Shown in pieces: positions 11,183-22,220 of a DNA stretch of 64,000 bases (positions within the stretch are counted from its first letter, which is position 1; each line of letters begins with the position of its first letter). The notes beneath the pieces were generated by a model. It was given only the letters and a program-made list of their open reading frames with translations. It was not told where the DNA came from and searched no databases. Made by a program: the position numbers and the translations under genes. The stretch is from Azolla caroliniana (taxonomy: Eukaryota > Polypodiophyta): assembly GCA_043228905.1 (NCBI GenBank), contig JBHGNT010000001.1, forward strand, positions 10,478,001-10,542,000. The letters run 5' to 3'.

Positions 11183-14100
11183 TCACTTCGGCATGGGATG
11201 TCTCTCCAATCCGATCCTCTTCCGGCATGCTTCCAGGTTGTCGGGTGTGAGCACCTTGGTCAGTATATCCGACCCGTTCTCGTCCGTGTGGACCTTCGTC
11301 AGCACGAACTCCTTGTCTTCCATCCTTTCCCGGATCCAGTGATATCTTCGCTGGATGTGCTTCGTCCGGGAGTGATAGGCCGCGTTCTTCGCAAGGTGGA
11401 TTGCACTCTGACTGTCGCAGTAGAGTCGGTACTCCTCCTGTCGGATACCGAGCTCTCTAATGAAGTCCTTCATCCATATTATTTCCTTGCCGGCTTCAAC
11501 AGCCGCCATGTACTCCGCCTCCGTGGTTGACAACGCAACCGTCTTCTGCAGCCTCGACTGCCATGAAACAGCTCCCCCTGCATACGTCATCACAGGCCCT
11601 GATGTGGACCGGCTGGTATCTGCATCAGCCGACAGATCCGAATCGGTGAAGCCGTCGAGTTCGGGCTTACCGGAGCCGAATCGGAGGCACACGTTTGCCG
11701 TGCCCTTCAGGTATCGGAGTATCCACTTGGCCGCGTTCCAATGCTCTTTGCCGGGATTGCTCATGTACCGGCTCACCACTCCGACTGCATATCCTATGTC
11801 CGGTCTCGTACACACCATGGCGTACATCAAGCTCCCGACGGCTGAGGCATACGGCACTTTCATCATATCCTCCTTTTCAGCCTTTGTCTTGGGACTTTGC
11901 TTGTTGGACAGCTTGCAGTTTGCCGGGAGGGTCGATCCGACCGGCCTTGCTTCCGACATGTTGAACCGTTTAAGCACCTTTGTCACGTACTTCTCCTGTG
12001 ACAGCCACAACTGCTTCTTGCTCCGGTCCCGGATGATGTGCATCCCTAGTATTTGTCTCGCCGGACCCAAGTCCTTCATTGAGAAGGTTCGGTTAAGAGC
12101 CTTCTTCAGCATCCGTATCTTGACCTGGTCCCGTCCGACGATCAACATGTCGTCCACGTACAGGAGGAGTATTAGAAAGTCTCCTCCTTCGAACTTCTTC
12201 ACAAACACGCAGTGGTCGGACTGCGTTTTGAGGTACCCTTCGTCGGTCATGAAGGAGTCGAACTTCCGGTACCATTGCCGGGGAGCCTGCTTCAGTCCGT
12301 AGAGGCTCTTCTTCAACCGGCATACCAGGTGCTCCTTCCCTTTCTTCTCGAGTCCTTCCGGTTGCTGCATGTAGATCTCTTCTTCGAGGTCACCGTGAAG
12401 GAATGCCGTCTTCACGTCCATCTGTTCTACCTCGAGGTCCATGCTTGCCGCTATGCTCAGCACCGTTCGGATGGAGGTCATCTTCACTACCGGGGCAAAT
12501 ATCTCGTCGAAATCGACGCCCTTCTTCTGCTGAAACCCCTTCACCACGATCCTGGCTTTGTATCTCGGGGGGTTTCCGGCATCTCCCGGTTTCAGCTTGA
12601 ACACCCACTTGTTTCGAAGTGCCCGCTTTTCTTTCGGCAACTCCACAAGTTCATATGTGTGGTTCTCATGCAGGGAATCCATCTCGTCCTGCATGGCACT
12701 CAACCACCTGCGGCTCTGGGTGTCATGCTTTGCTTCTTCAAAGCTCTCCGGCTCCCCCTCGTCGGTTAGCAGCACGTGCTCTGGTTCCGGAAATCTCCGA
12801 GGGGACCTTCTCTCTCTTAGAGGATATCTCCGTTCCGGAGCTTCGGTAACCGGTTCTTCCGATTCTTCTTCATCCGAATCCATTTCGGGATCGGGGCCGG
12901 TTCCGGTATCATTTTCATCTTCTTCGGCTGGTTCTGTTTCTTCACCGTCTTCGGCCGGATCCTCGAGTGCTAACCGGTCGCTTGCCGGTCGGGACTGCTC
13001 CTCGTAGAGTTGATCCTCACCGGTCGACTTGGAGCTCTTCATCTTCTTCTCCGACTCCCAGTCGGCGAGTGTCTTGTTCTCCATGAAGATGATATCTCGA
13101 CTCCTGAATATCTTCTTGTCGACCGGGTCCCATACTCGGTAGCCGAACTCGTCGTCGCCGTAACCGAGGAATATGCATGGCCGGGTCTTTGGATCTAGCT
13201 TTCCTCTCCGGTCCTTTGCCACATGCACGTATGCGAGACACCCGAACACCTTCAGATGCCGGTAAGATACTTCCCTACCGGTCCACACTCTCTGCGGCGT
13301 GTCTCCGTCCAAAGGTACTGAGGGTGATCGGTTTATCACATATGTCGCTGTCGACATTGCCTCAGCCCAAAACCCCTTGGGTAATTTCGCATGCGCCAGC
13401 ATACTCCGGACCCTCTCCATTATGGTCCGGTTCATCCTCTCGGCCAGCCCATTCAGTTCCGGCGTCTTCGGCACAGTAAACTCGAGCCGGATTCCCTTCG
13501 AGCGACAGTACTCCGCGAACTGCCCCCGGTATTCCCCTCCGTTATCCGCTCGTATCGCTTTCAGCTTCTTGCCGGATTCCCTTTCCACTCTCACGTGGAG
13601 TTCTTTGAAGACGCACAACACTTGGTCCTTTGTCTTCATCGGTGCCGTCCACAGTTTTCGGCTATGATCATCTATGAATGTTATGAAGTACTGGGCTCCG
13701 CCATGTGACTTCTTTCTACCTGACACACATCGGTGTGCACCAACTCCAATGGTGCGCTACGTCTCGTCGGTGGCCTTGAGTGGAAGGAGGTTCGGTTCTG
13801 CTTACCGGCCAGGCAATCGGTGCACTTCTCCAGGTGCACATGCTTCACTGGAATAAGGTTGTCTTCTGCAAGCCTCTTCATCCCCTTCTCACTCATGTGG
13901 CACAGTCTTTTGTGCCACAGCTCACCGGCAGTGTCGGCTGCCACATTCAGCTCTTCCGGACATAACCGGGCATTCATCAGGTACAGTGTGTTGATCTTCC
14001 GGGCCCGAGCCACTATCAGGCTCCCTTTGCTGAACTTCATTACGCCGTTCCGGATGCTACCTGTGTAGCCTTCATCGTCTAGCCTCCCGGCCGAAATCAG

Positions 14101-15255
14101 GTTCAATCGAACCTCCGGAACGTGTCGGACATCCTTCAGCAGCATTTTGCATCCGGTCGGGGTTGTCAACCACACGTCTCCTATGTCGGAAATCCGGCAC
14201 GTACCTTCATTTCCCATCCGAACACAGCCATGTTCACCGGCTGTGTAGGATGAGAAGTATCTTCTCTCCGGGGTCAGGTGGAACGATGCTCCGGAATCGA
14301 CCACCCAGGTCGTCTCATCGCCGGCAATGTTTAGTTCACCTTCTTCGGTGATGAGCATGATTTCTTCCTCACTTGCCGCGAGTGCCGTCGTTCCTTTCCG
14401 GTCCTGCCCTCGCCGATCCGGACCTCTCCGGTCCGTGGCTCCCCGGTATGCATCGTTTCTCTCCGGTGACTTCTTCGAATCGGTGTCGTCGGCTCCGTTG
14501 TCCTTTCGGTAATGCCGACAATTCTTCCGGAAGTGCCCCGGCTTCCCACAGTGGAAGCATGTGGGTCTTCCTCTTGACTGCGACCGGGTCCCCGACTTCT
14601 CCCGTCTTTGCAGACTCCGGTTCCATTGTCTTCCCCGTTCCGATTCGGTAAGCAGCGCCTTCGAGTCGGAGGCCGGTTCTTTATCTCTCCGACGCGCTTC
14701 TTCGTTCAAAATACTTGTCTTTACCGTTTGTAGGGACAAGTTATCTTCGGTGCAGGAGGTGCTGAGAGTCACCACCAAGTTCTCCCAGCTTTCCGGCAAT
14801 GTACACATCAGGATGATGGCTTGCATTGCATCCTCCAACGGGAACTTGATCGCCGCAAGCTGGTTCACGAATCCCATGAACGTGCTTACGTGTTCCACCA
14901 TACTCTCGCCGTCCCGGTACTTGAGGTTCACTATCTTCCTCATCAGGGAGGTCCGGTTCAACGCATTCTTCCTCTCATAGAGGCCCGACAGCTTCCGCCA
15001 CATCTCATATGCGTTGGTGTCGTTCGCCACATGTTGTAGAACGCTCACGTCTACGTATTGCCGAATGGTTGCAACGGCTTTCCGGTTCAGAAGCCTCCAT
15101 TCCGACTCAAGTACTCCCTTCGGTATTTCCGACCTGTCAATCGGTTCGTACAGGTCCCGAACAATCAAAAGATCCTCCATCTTGATCTTCCAGTCGGCGT
15201 AATTCTGCGCATTCAGCACCATCATCCCCGGTTGCCCGCTGCCGCCGCCTTCCAT
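11183..15255 (-). pseudogene. Copia-B gag-pol, one frameshift in integrase
   Basis: The frame starts at MEGGGSGQPGMMVLNAQNY (15255) and shows gag, a knuckle CFHCGKPGHFRKNC, protease VVDSGASFHLTP, integrase, reverse transcriptase (LYVDDMLIVG) and RNase H, ending near GLERHPMPK at 11183. It is open except for one 1-base deletion near 13711, seen by comparison with copia-C: the frame leaves register just after VHTDVCQV, at the first integrase catalytic aspartate. RNase H is complete, unlike in copia-C. It is unlikely to make a full polyprotein. Confidence 0.92.
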
Positions 15256-15270
15256 TTTCTGCAGCAGCTC

Positions 15271-15282
15271 GCTCTGATACCA
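15271..15282 (-). other. Copia-B primer-binding site
   Basis: The minus strand reads TGGTATCAGAGC, the standard plant copia initiator-Met tRNA site, three bases inside the LTR end at 15286. Confidence 0.9.
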
Positions 15283-15285
15283 AAT

Positions 15286-15401
15286 TGATGGAAATAAATC
15301 GACACTTTCCAAGCTTCACCTCTCGGCCACAACCAAGGAAACACACGAATCGTTGTTGCAGAAAATGGGAAGTGCGAAAAATAGAGTGTACACATATGAC
15401 T
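15286..15401 (-). mobile_element. Copia-B 5' LTR, first fragment
   Basis: It matches 10568-10668 of the other LTR, then jumps to sequence matching about 10950 onward (ACATATGACT), so about 281 bp were deleted. Copia-C inserted at TGACT (15397-15401, repeated at 20735-20739). The LTR continues at 20740-20947. Confidence 0.88.
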
Positions 15402-16010
15402 TGTTGGGAATCAACGCTTGGATTCACCTTCACCACTCGGCCACAACCGATTAATCGCGGATCAATGTAGCAGAAAATAGGAAATACAGAGAAAGACGCG
15501 ATACACAGGGATTAACGTGGAAAACCCTATACGGGAAAAACCACGGGAGTGCGAGACTCCGAACCAAACTATGCACAGAGAAATATACAATGACGAGCTG
15601 CAAGGCAACGACCTTGAGCTCGCTGTCCTCGCCACAGGCGGCGGAAATACACAGAGGCGTCTACCTCTTCCTCTCTCGCGCTCTATCTCTCTCTCTCTCT
15701 CTCACGGCTGCTCCCTCTTCACTCCTCTTGAGTGGAAAAACAGAAAAATAAGAAGCAACAGAAAAACTATTTGCCCTAAGTCATATTTATACTTATATGA
15801 CTTTGGGCTATTTACAACTATAGCCTCAGGGGGCTCGTAGCGAACATATTCACGGATATGTCCCTGCATCCGGATCGCTCTTCGGGTACATTCGTCATCC
15901 GGCACCGAAGCCGGGGTCTTCGTCATCCGGATCCGAAACCGAAACCGGGCTTGTCGGCATTCATCTCCGATATCCGACCATCCCATCCGAAAGGGACCGT
16001 AATCCCAACA
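15402..16010 (-). mobile_element. Copia-C 3' LTR (609 bp)
   Basis: Runs from TGTTGGGAATCAACGC to GTAATCCCAACA in plus orientation. The TATA-like region (minus strand, around 15780-15800) matches that of copia-A and -B. A (CT)n tract at about 15685-15705 equals that in the other LTR. Confidence 0.93.
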
Positions 16011-16157
16011 AACTCCCCCTTCACTTCGGCATGGGATGTCTCTCCAATCCGACCCTCTTCCGGCATGCTTCCAGCTTGTCGGGTGTGAGGACCTTGGTCA
16101 GCATATCCGACCCGTTCTCGTCCGTGTGGATCTTCGTCAGCACGAACTCCTTGTCCT

Positions 16158-19100
16158 CTATCCTTTCCCGGATCCAGTGGTATCTACGCTGGATGTGTTT
16201 CGTCCGGGAATGGTAGGCCGCGTTCTTCGCAAGGTGGATGGCACTCTGACTATCGCAGTAGAGTCGGTACTCCTCTTGCCGGATACGAGCTCTCTAATGA
16301 AGTCCTTCATCCATATTATTTCCTTGCCGGCTTCAACAGCCGCCATGTACTCCGCCTCCGTGGTTGACAACGCAACCGTCTTCTGCAGCCTCGACTGCCA
16401 CGAAACAGCTCCCCCTGCATACGTCATCACATACCCTGATGTGGACCGGCTGGTATCTGCATCAGCCGACATATCAGAATCAGTAAAGCCTTCGAGTTCG
16501 GGCTTACCGGAGCCGAATCGGAGGCACACGTTTGCCGTGCCCTTCAGGTATCGGAGTATCCACTTGGCCGCGTTCCAATGCTCTTTGCCGGGATTGCTCA
16601 TGTACCGGCTCACCACTCCGACTGCATATCCGATGTCCGGTCTCGTACACACCATGGCGTACATCAAGCTCCCGACAGCTGAGGCATACGGCACTTTCAT
16701 CATATCCTCCTTTTCAGCCTTTGTCTTGGGACTTTGCTTGCTGGACAACTTGCAGTTTGCCGGTAGGGTTGATCCGACCGGTCTTGCTTCCGACATGTTG
16801 AACCGTTGAAGCACCTTTGTCACGTACTTCTCTTGTGACAGCCACAACTGCTTCTTGCTCCGGTCCCGGATGATGTGCATCCCTAGTATTTGCCTCGCCG
16901 GACCCAGGTCCTTCATTGAGAAGGTTCGGTGAAGAGCCTTCTTCAGCATCCGTATCTTGACCTGGTCCCGTCCGACGATCAACATGTCGTCCACGTACAG
17001 GAGGAGTATTAGGGAGTCTCCTCCTTCGAACTTCTTCACAAACACGCAGTGGTCGGACTGCGTTTTGAGGTACCCTTCGTCGGTCATGAAGGAGTCGAAC
17101 TTCCGGTACCATTGCCGGGGAGCCTGCTTCAGTCCGTAAAGGCTCTTCTTCAACCGGCATACCAGGTGCTCCTTCCCTTTCTTCTCGAATCCTTCCGGTT
17201 GCTGCATGTAGATCTCTTCTTCGAGGTCACCGTGAAGGAATGCCGTCTTCACGTCCATCTGTTCTACCTCGAGGTCCATGCTTGCCGCTATGCTCAGCAC
17301 CGTCCGGATGGAGGTCATCTTCACTACCGGGGCAAATATCTCGTCGAAGTCGACGCCCTTCTTCTGCTGAAACCCCTTCACCACGATCCTGGCTTTGTAT
17401 CTCGGGGGGTTTCCGGCATCTCCCGGTTTCAGCTTGAACACCCACTTGTTTCGCAGTGCCCGCTTTCCTTTCGGCAACTCCACAAGTTCATATGTGTGGT
17501 TCTCATGCAGGGAATCCATCTCGTCCTGCATGGCACTCAACCACCTGCGGCTCTGGGTGTCATGCTTTGCTTCTTCAAAGCTCTCCGGCTCCCCCTCGTC
17601 GGTTAGCAACACGTGCTCTGGTTCCGGAAATCTCCGGGGGGCCCTTCTCTCTCTTAGAGGGTATCTCCGTTCCGGAGCTTCGGTAACCGGTTCTTCCGAT
17701 TCTTCTTCTTCATCCGAATCCATTTCGGGATCGGGGCCGGTTCCGGTATCGTTTTCATCTTCTTCGGCCGGTTCTGTTTCTTCACCGTCTTCGGCCGGAT
17801 CCTCGAGTGCTAACCGGTCCCTTGCCGGTCGGGACTGCTCCTCGTAGAGTTGATCCTCACCGGTCGACTTGGAGCTCTTCATCTTCTTCTCCGACTCCCA
17901 GTCGGCGAGCGTCTTGTTCTCCATGAAGATGATATCACGACTCCGGAATATCTTCTTGTCGACCGGGTCCCATACTCGGTAGCCGAACTCGTCGTCGCCG
18001 TAACCGAGGAATATGCATGGCCGGGTCTTTGGATCTAGCTTTCCTCTCCGGTCCTTTGCCACATGCACGTATGCGAGACACCCGAACACCTTCAGATGCC
18101 GGTAGGACACTTCCTTACCGGTCCACACTCTCTGCGGCGTGTCTCCGTCCAAAGGAACTGAGGGTGATCTGTTTATCACATATGTCGCCGTCGACATTGC
18201 CTCAGCCCAAAACCCCTTGGGTAATTTCGCATGCGCCAGCATACTCCGGACCCGCTCCATTATGGTCCGGTTCATCCTCTCGGCCAGCCCGTTCAGTTCC
18301 GGCGTCTTCGGCACAGTAAACTCGAGCCGGATTCCCTTCGAGCGACAGTACTCCTGGAACTGCCCTCGGTATTCCCCTCCGTTATCCGCTCGTATCGCTT
18401 TCAGCTTCTTGCCGGATTCTCTTTCCACTCTCGCGTGGAGTTCTTTGAAGACGGACAATACTTGGTCCTTTGTCTTCAGCGGTGCCGTCCACAGTTTTCG
18501 GCTATGATCATCGATGAATGTTACGAAGTACTGGGCTCCGCCATGTGACTTCGTCTCTACCTGACACACGTCAGTGTGCACCAACTCCAATGGTGCGCTA
18601 CGTCTCGTCGGTGGCCTTGAGTGGAAGGAGGTTCGGTTCTGCTTACCGGCCAGGCAATCGGTGCACTTCTCCAGGTGCACGTGCTTCACTGGGATGAGGT
18701 TGTCTTCTGCAAGCCTCTTCATCCCCTTCTCACTCATGTGGCACAGTCTTTTGTGCCACAGCTCACCGGCAGTGTCGGCTGCCACATTCAGCTCTTCCGG
18801 ACATAACCGGGCATTCATCAGGTACAGTGTGTTGACCTTCCGGGCCCGAGCCACTATCAAGCTCCCTTTGCTGAACTTCATGACACCGTTCCGGATGCTA
18901 CCTGTGTAGCCTTCATCGTCTAGCCTCCCGGCCGAAATCAGGTTCAGTCGAACCTCCGGAACGTGTCGGACATCCTTCAGCAGCATTTTGCATCCGGTCG
19001 GGGTTGTCAACCACACGTCTCCTATGCCGGCAATCCGGCACGTACCTTCATTTCCCATCCGAACACAGCCATGCTCACCGGCTGTGTAGGATGAGAAGTA

Positions 19101-20096
19101 TCTTCTCTCCGGGGTCAGGTGGAACGATGCTCCGGAATCGACCACCCAGGTCGTCTCATCGCCGGCAACGTTTAGCTCACCTTCTTCGGTGATGAGCATG
19201 ATTTCTTCCTCACTTGCCGCGAGTGCCGTTGTTCCTTTCCGGTCCTGCCCTCGCCGATCCGAACCTCTCCGGTCCGTGGCTCCCCGGTATGCACCGTTTC
19301 TCTCCGGTGACTTCTTCGAGTCGGTGTCGTCGGCTCCGTTGTCTTTTCGGTAATGCCGACAATTCTTTCGGAAGTGCCCCGGCTTCCCACAGTGGAAGCA
19401 TGTGGGTCTTCCTCTTGACTGCGACCGGGTCCCAGACTTCTCCCGTCTTTGCGGACTCCGGTTCCATTGTCTTCCCCGATCCGATTCGGTAAACAGCATC
19501 TTCGGGTCGGAGGCCGGTTCCTTATCTCTCCGACGCGCTTCTTCATTCAGAATACTTGTCTTTACCGTTTGTAAGGACAAGTTATCTTCGGTGCACGAGG
19601 TGCTGAGAGTCACCACCAAGTTCTCCCAGCTTTCCGGCAATGTACACATCAGGATGATGGCTTGCATTGCATCCTCCAACGGGAACTTGATCGCCGCAAG
19701 CTGATTCACGAATCCCATGAACGTGCTTACGTGTTCCACCATACTCTCGCCGTCCCGGTACTTGAGATTCACTATCTTCCTCATCAGGGAGGTCCGGTTC
19801 AACGCATTCTTCCTCTCATAGAGGCCCGACAACTTCTTCCACATCTCGTATGCGTTGGTGTCGTTCGCCACATGTTGTAGGACGCTTACATCGACGTATT
19901 GTCGGATCGTCGCTACGGCTTTCCGGTTCAGGAGCTTCCACTCCGACTCAAGTACCCCTTTCGGTATTTCCGACCTGTCAATCGGTTCGTACAGGTCCCG
20001 AACAATCAGAAGATCCTCCATCTTGATCTTCCAGTCGGCGTAATTCTGTGCATTCAGCACCATCATCGTCGGCTGCCCGCTGCCGCCGCCTTCCAT
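16158..20096 (-). pseudogene. Copia-C gag-pol polyprotein, late frameshift
   Basis: About 1312 residues are open from MEGGGSGQPTMM at 20096; an upstream in-frame Met at 20138 lies in the LTR and is ignored. In order: gag (1-230), CCHC knuckle CFHCGKPGHFRKNC (about 232-245), aspartic protease VVDSGASFHLTP (about 315), pre-integrase LWHKRLCHM (about 435), integrase with VHTDV, RADNGGEY and ELNGLAERMNRT, reverse transcriptase with LYVDDMLIVG (about 1030), and RNase H. A missing base near 16285 relative to copia-B shifts the frame after FIRELV and replaces the last 90 or so RNase H residues with 40 unrelated ones. The integrase frame broken in copia-B is intact here. Confidence 0.93.
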
Positions 20097-20110
20097 TTTC
20101 TGCAACAGTC

Positions 20111-20122
20111 GCTCTGATACCA
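20111..20122 (-). other. Copia-C primer-binding site
   Basis: The minus strand reads TGGTATCAGAGC, three bases from the LTR edge at 20126. Confidence 0.9.
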
Positions 20123-20125
20123 GTT

Positions 20126-20734
20126 TGTTGGGAATCAACGCTTGGATTCACCTTCACCACTCGGCCACAACCGATTAATCGCGGATCAATGTAGCAGAAA
20201 ATAGGAAATACAGAGAAAGACGCGATACACAGGGATTAACGTGGAAAACCCTATACGGGAAAAACCACGGGAGTGCGAGACTCCGAACCAAACTATGCAC
20301 AGAGAAATATACAATGACGAGCTGCAAGGCAACGACCTTGAGCTCGCTGTCCTCGCCACAGGCGGCGGAAATACACAGAGGCGTCTACCTCTTCCTCTCT
20401 CGCGCTCTATCTCTCTCTCTCTCTCTCACGGCTGCTCCCTCTTCACTCCTCTTGAGTGGAAAAACAGAAAAATAAGAAGCAACAGAAAAACTATTTGCCC
20501 TAAGTCATATTTATACTTATATGACTTTGGGCTATTTACAACTATAGCCTCAGGGGGCTCGTAGCGAACATATTCACGGATATGTCCCTGCATCCGGATC
20601 GCTCTTCGGGTACATTCGTCATCCGGCACCGAAGCCGGGGTCTTCGTCATCCGGATCCGAAACCGAAACCGGGCTTGTCGGCATTCATCTCCGATATCCG
20701 ACCATCCCATCCGAAAGGGACCGTAATCCCAACA
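20126..20734 (-). mobile_element. Copia-C 5' LTR (609 bp)
   Basis: Same length and apparently the same sequence as 15402-16010. Followed by the second TGACT copy and then the remainder of the copia-B LTR. Confidence 0.93.
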
Positions 20735-20739
20735 TGACT

Positions 20740-20947
20740 TTGGGGCTATTTACAACTATAGCCTCAAGGGCCCTTGGCAAACATATTCACAGATATGTCC
20801 CCGCATCCGGATCTCGCTCCGGGTACATTCGTCATCCGGCTCCGAAGCCGGGGTCTTCATCATCCGGTTCCGAAACCGAAACCGGGCTTGTCGGCATTCA
20901 TCTCCGATATCCGACCATCCCATCCGAAAGGGACCGTAATCCCAACA
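20740..20947 (-). mobile_element. Copia-B 5' LTR, second fragment
   Basis: It matches the end of the copia-B 3' LTR (about 10960-11172) almost base for base and ends GTAATCCCAACA, followed by GTTTT, the copia-B target duplication. Confidence 0.9.
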
Positions 20948-20952
20948 GTTTT

Positions 20953-21077
20953 CCACGTAAACCTCCTGTGTATCTTCCTTTTCTTTTGTGTCGTGTTCAA
21001 TTTCCCGTTTTTCTGTGTACCATTCTAAGCTCGGTTGTGGCCGAGACTTGCGCATAAGGAACGACCAGTTCCCGTCA
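20953..21077 (+). mobile_element. Copia-A 3' LTR, second part
   Basis: It matches the end of the copia-A 5' LTR (CCACGTAAACCTCCTG through TTCCCGTCA). It is followed by AAGCG, the copia-A target duplication, and then gypsy-1 sequence. Confidence 0.92.
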
Positions 21078-21082
21078 AAGCG

Positions 21083-21778
21083 GCGTGCCATAACTACGAA
21101 GTTATGGTAGAAGACAAGCGGGCGGGTAAGGGCGGAGGAGCCGGACCCTCTAGCCAATATGAGACGCACAGTGTACAGAAGAAGAATGACGCTAGTAATT
21201 CTGGCGTACAGGATAGAACAAAGTAGGCCGGTTACCGGCTAGGCACAGAAATAGAGAGGGCTACAAACTTGCGGAAAGTCCTAGACAATAGGGTGGGGTT
21301 GATGCTAAGGGAGGTGCTAGGAATCGTCAAGAAGGAGTTCCACAACTCCATCGTAGACTTGGTGAAGTGTAAGAGGCTCACGACAGAGCCAAAACTAGAA
21401 AGGCCCGTAGAAGTACAGACGGCGTACTTGGAAGACGCGACCGTATAACACGAATTGGCGGAGAGCCACTACTCGAAGCCACACTAGGTGAGGGCAACGA
21501 CGGAAACTCCCGTCCGGATCGGGAACGTTCAAGAGCCGATGGTGGCCCTGATAGACCATGGATCTGAAATCAAACCGATGTCCATGGATTTCTACAAAAA
21601 GGGGAAGTGGCCGATCAAAACCAAGCCCGAGTGGAAAATATGTGTGGCTATGCGCGCTATGGAGGAGCTGCACGGGGCGTGCCCAAATGTACGCGTGAAG
21701 ATCGGCGATGTCGAAATCGATCAACACTTTTTCGTATAGGAGACTTCCTCGCACCCGGTGATCTATGTAGTCACCCAA

Positions 21779-21780
<2 letters not shown>
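21083..21780 (+). pseudogene. gypsy-1 protease region
   Basis: After the copia-A right duplication the gypsy-1 frame resumes. Around 21535-21740 it encodes EPMVALIDHGSEIKPMS, a retropepsin active site of the DHGSEI form seen in some plant Ty3 elements, followed by GDVEIDQHFFV. A stop follows at about 21737, with further stops upstream near 21223 and 21446. The sequence stops at about 21781 in a (GA)n tract that begins copia-D. The stretch that should link protease to RT is missing. Confidence 0.7.

Positions 21781-21781
<1 letters not shown>

Positions 21782-21828
<47 letters not shown>
21782..21828. repeat. (GA)n microsatellite at the copia-D left end
   Basis: About 45 bases of pure GA repeat. 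The right LTR has only a short GAGAGAG at the matching place (about 27172-27184). The tract marks the breakpoint between gypsy-1 sequence and the truncated LTR. Confidence 0.85.
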
Positions 21829-21832
<4 letters not shown>

Positions 21833-22220
21833 CAGAGAATACGCAGGGTAAAAGTATATTGATAAAGGAGAAAGACTCAACATTGTACAAGGTGGGAGGA
21901 GGGTGCTTTATGTAGTCACCCTCTCTCTTCATTAACTACAAGCCTCATGGAGCATGAGGAATGTGAAAGCTCATAAGTTATGTGTCATAGAATATGATTC
22001 TATGACTCATACTAAATGCTAGAATACAAAGTGGTGACATAATGGTGACTCTTGACCGTTGGAGTGTCTCTTCACTCTCAAGGTGAGTTCACACACTAGA
22101 CCAAGTTGAGCTTGATTCTCAACACGCCCCCTCAAGCTCAAGTTGGGTCGGTTTCATACGGTATCCGAAATCCGCTTCAACTCGTGTTCCGGAGTCCGCG
22201 TCGACTCGCGTCGGCTCGCT

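Larger units (their letters stand above)
15402..20734 (-). mobile_element. Copia-C, youngest and near-intact element
   Basis: A 5333-bp minus-strand copia element with 609-bp LTRs at 15402-16010 and 20126-20734, flanked by a perfect TGACT duplication. By eye the two LTRs are identical, and their translated frames are identical residue for residue. PBS 20111-20122, gag-pol 16158-20096. Identical LTRs mean very recent insertion, later than copia-B and copia-A. The only coding defect I see is a 1-base deletion near 16285. Confidence 0.95.
10568..20947 (-). mobile_element. Copia-B, nested in the copia-A 3' LTR
   Basis: A minus-strand copia element flanked by GTTTT on both sides (10563-10567 and 20948-20952). 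In plus coordinates, the 3' LTR is 10568-11172, gag-pol 11183-15255, PBS 15271-15282, and the 5' LTR 15286-15401 plus 20740-20947. Copia-C splits its 5' LTR. The 5' LTR is also about 281 bp shorter than the 605-bp 3' LTR through an internal deletion. Confidence 0.93.
5306..21077 (+). mobile_element. Copia-A (Tnt1/Tork-like), host of copia-B
   Basis: This Ty1/copia element lies inside gypsy-1, flanked by a perfect 5-bp duplication AAGCG (5301-5305 and 21078-21082). The order is 5' LTR 5306-6018, PBS 6021-6032, gag-pol remnant 6048-10080, purine tract about 10077-10089, and 3' LTR 10090-10567 continued at 20953-21077. The 3' LTR was opened by copia-B. Integrase precedes reverse transcriptase, which defines copia. 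Several frameshifts and stops make it non-functional. Confidence 0.93.

Noticed and set aside
11198-19880. Many plus-strand frames of 60-280 residues over copia-B and copia-C
   Set aside because: They are antisense shadows of the minus-strand gag-pol; their composition and breaks follow the pol codons.
21395-21883. 162-residue minus-strand frame with a Ser-Leu run
   Set aside because: It is the (GA)n tract and the antisense of the gypsy-1 protease.
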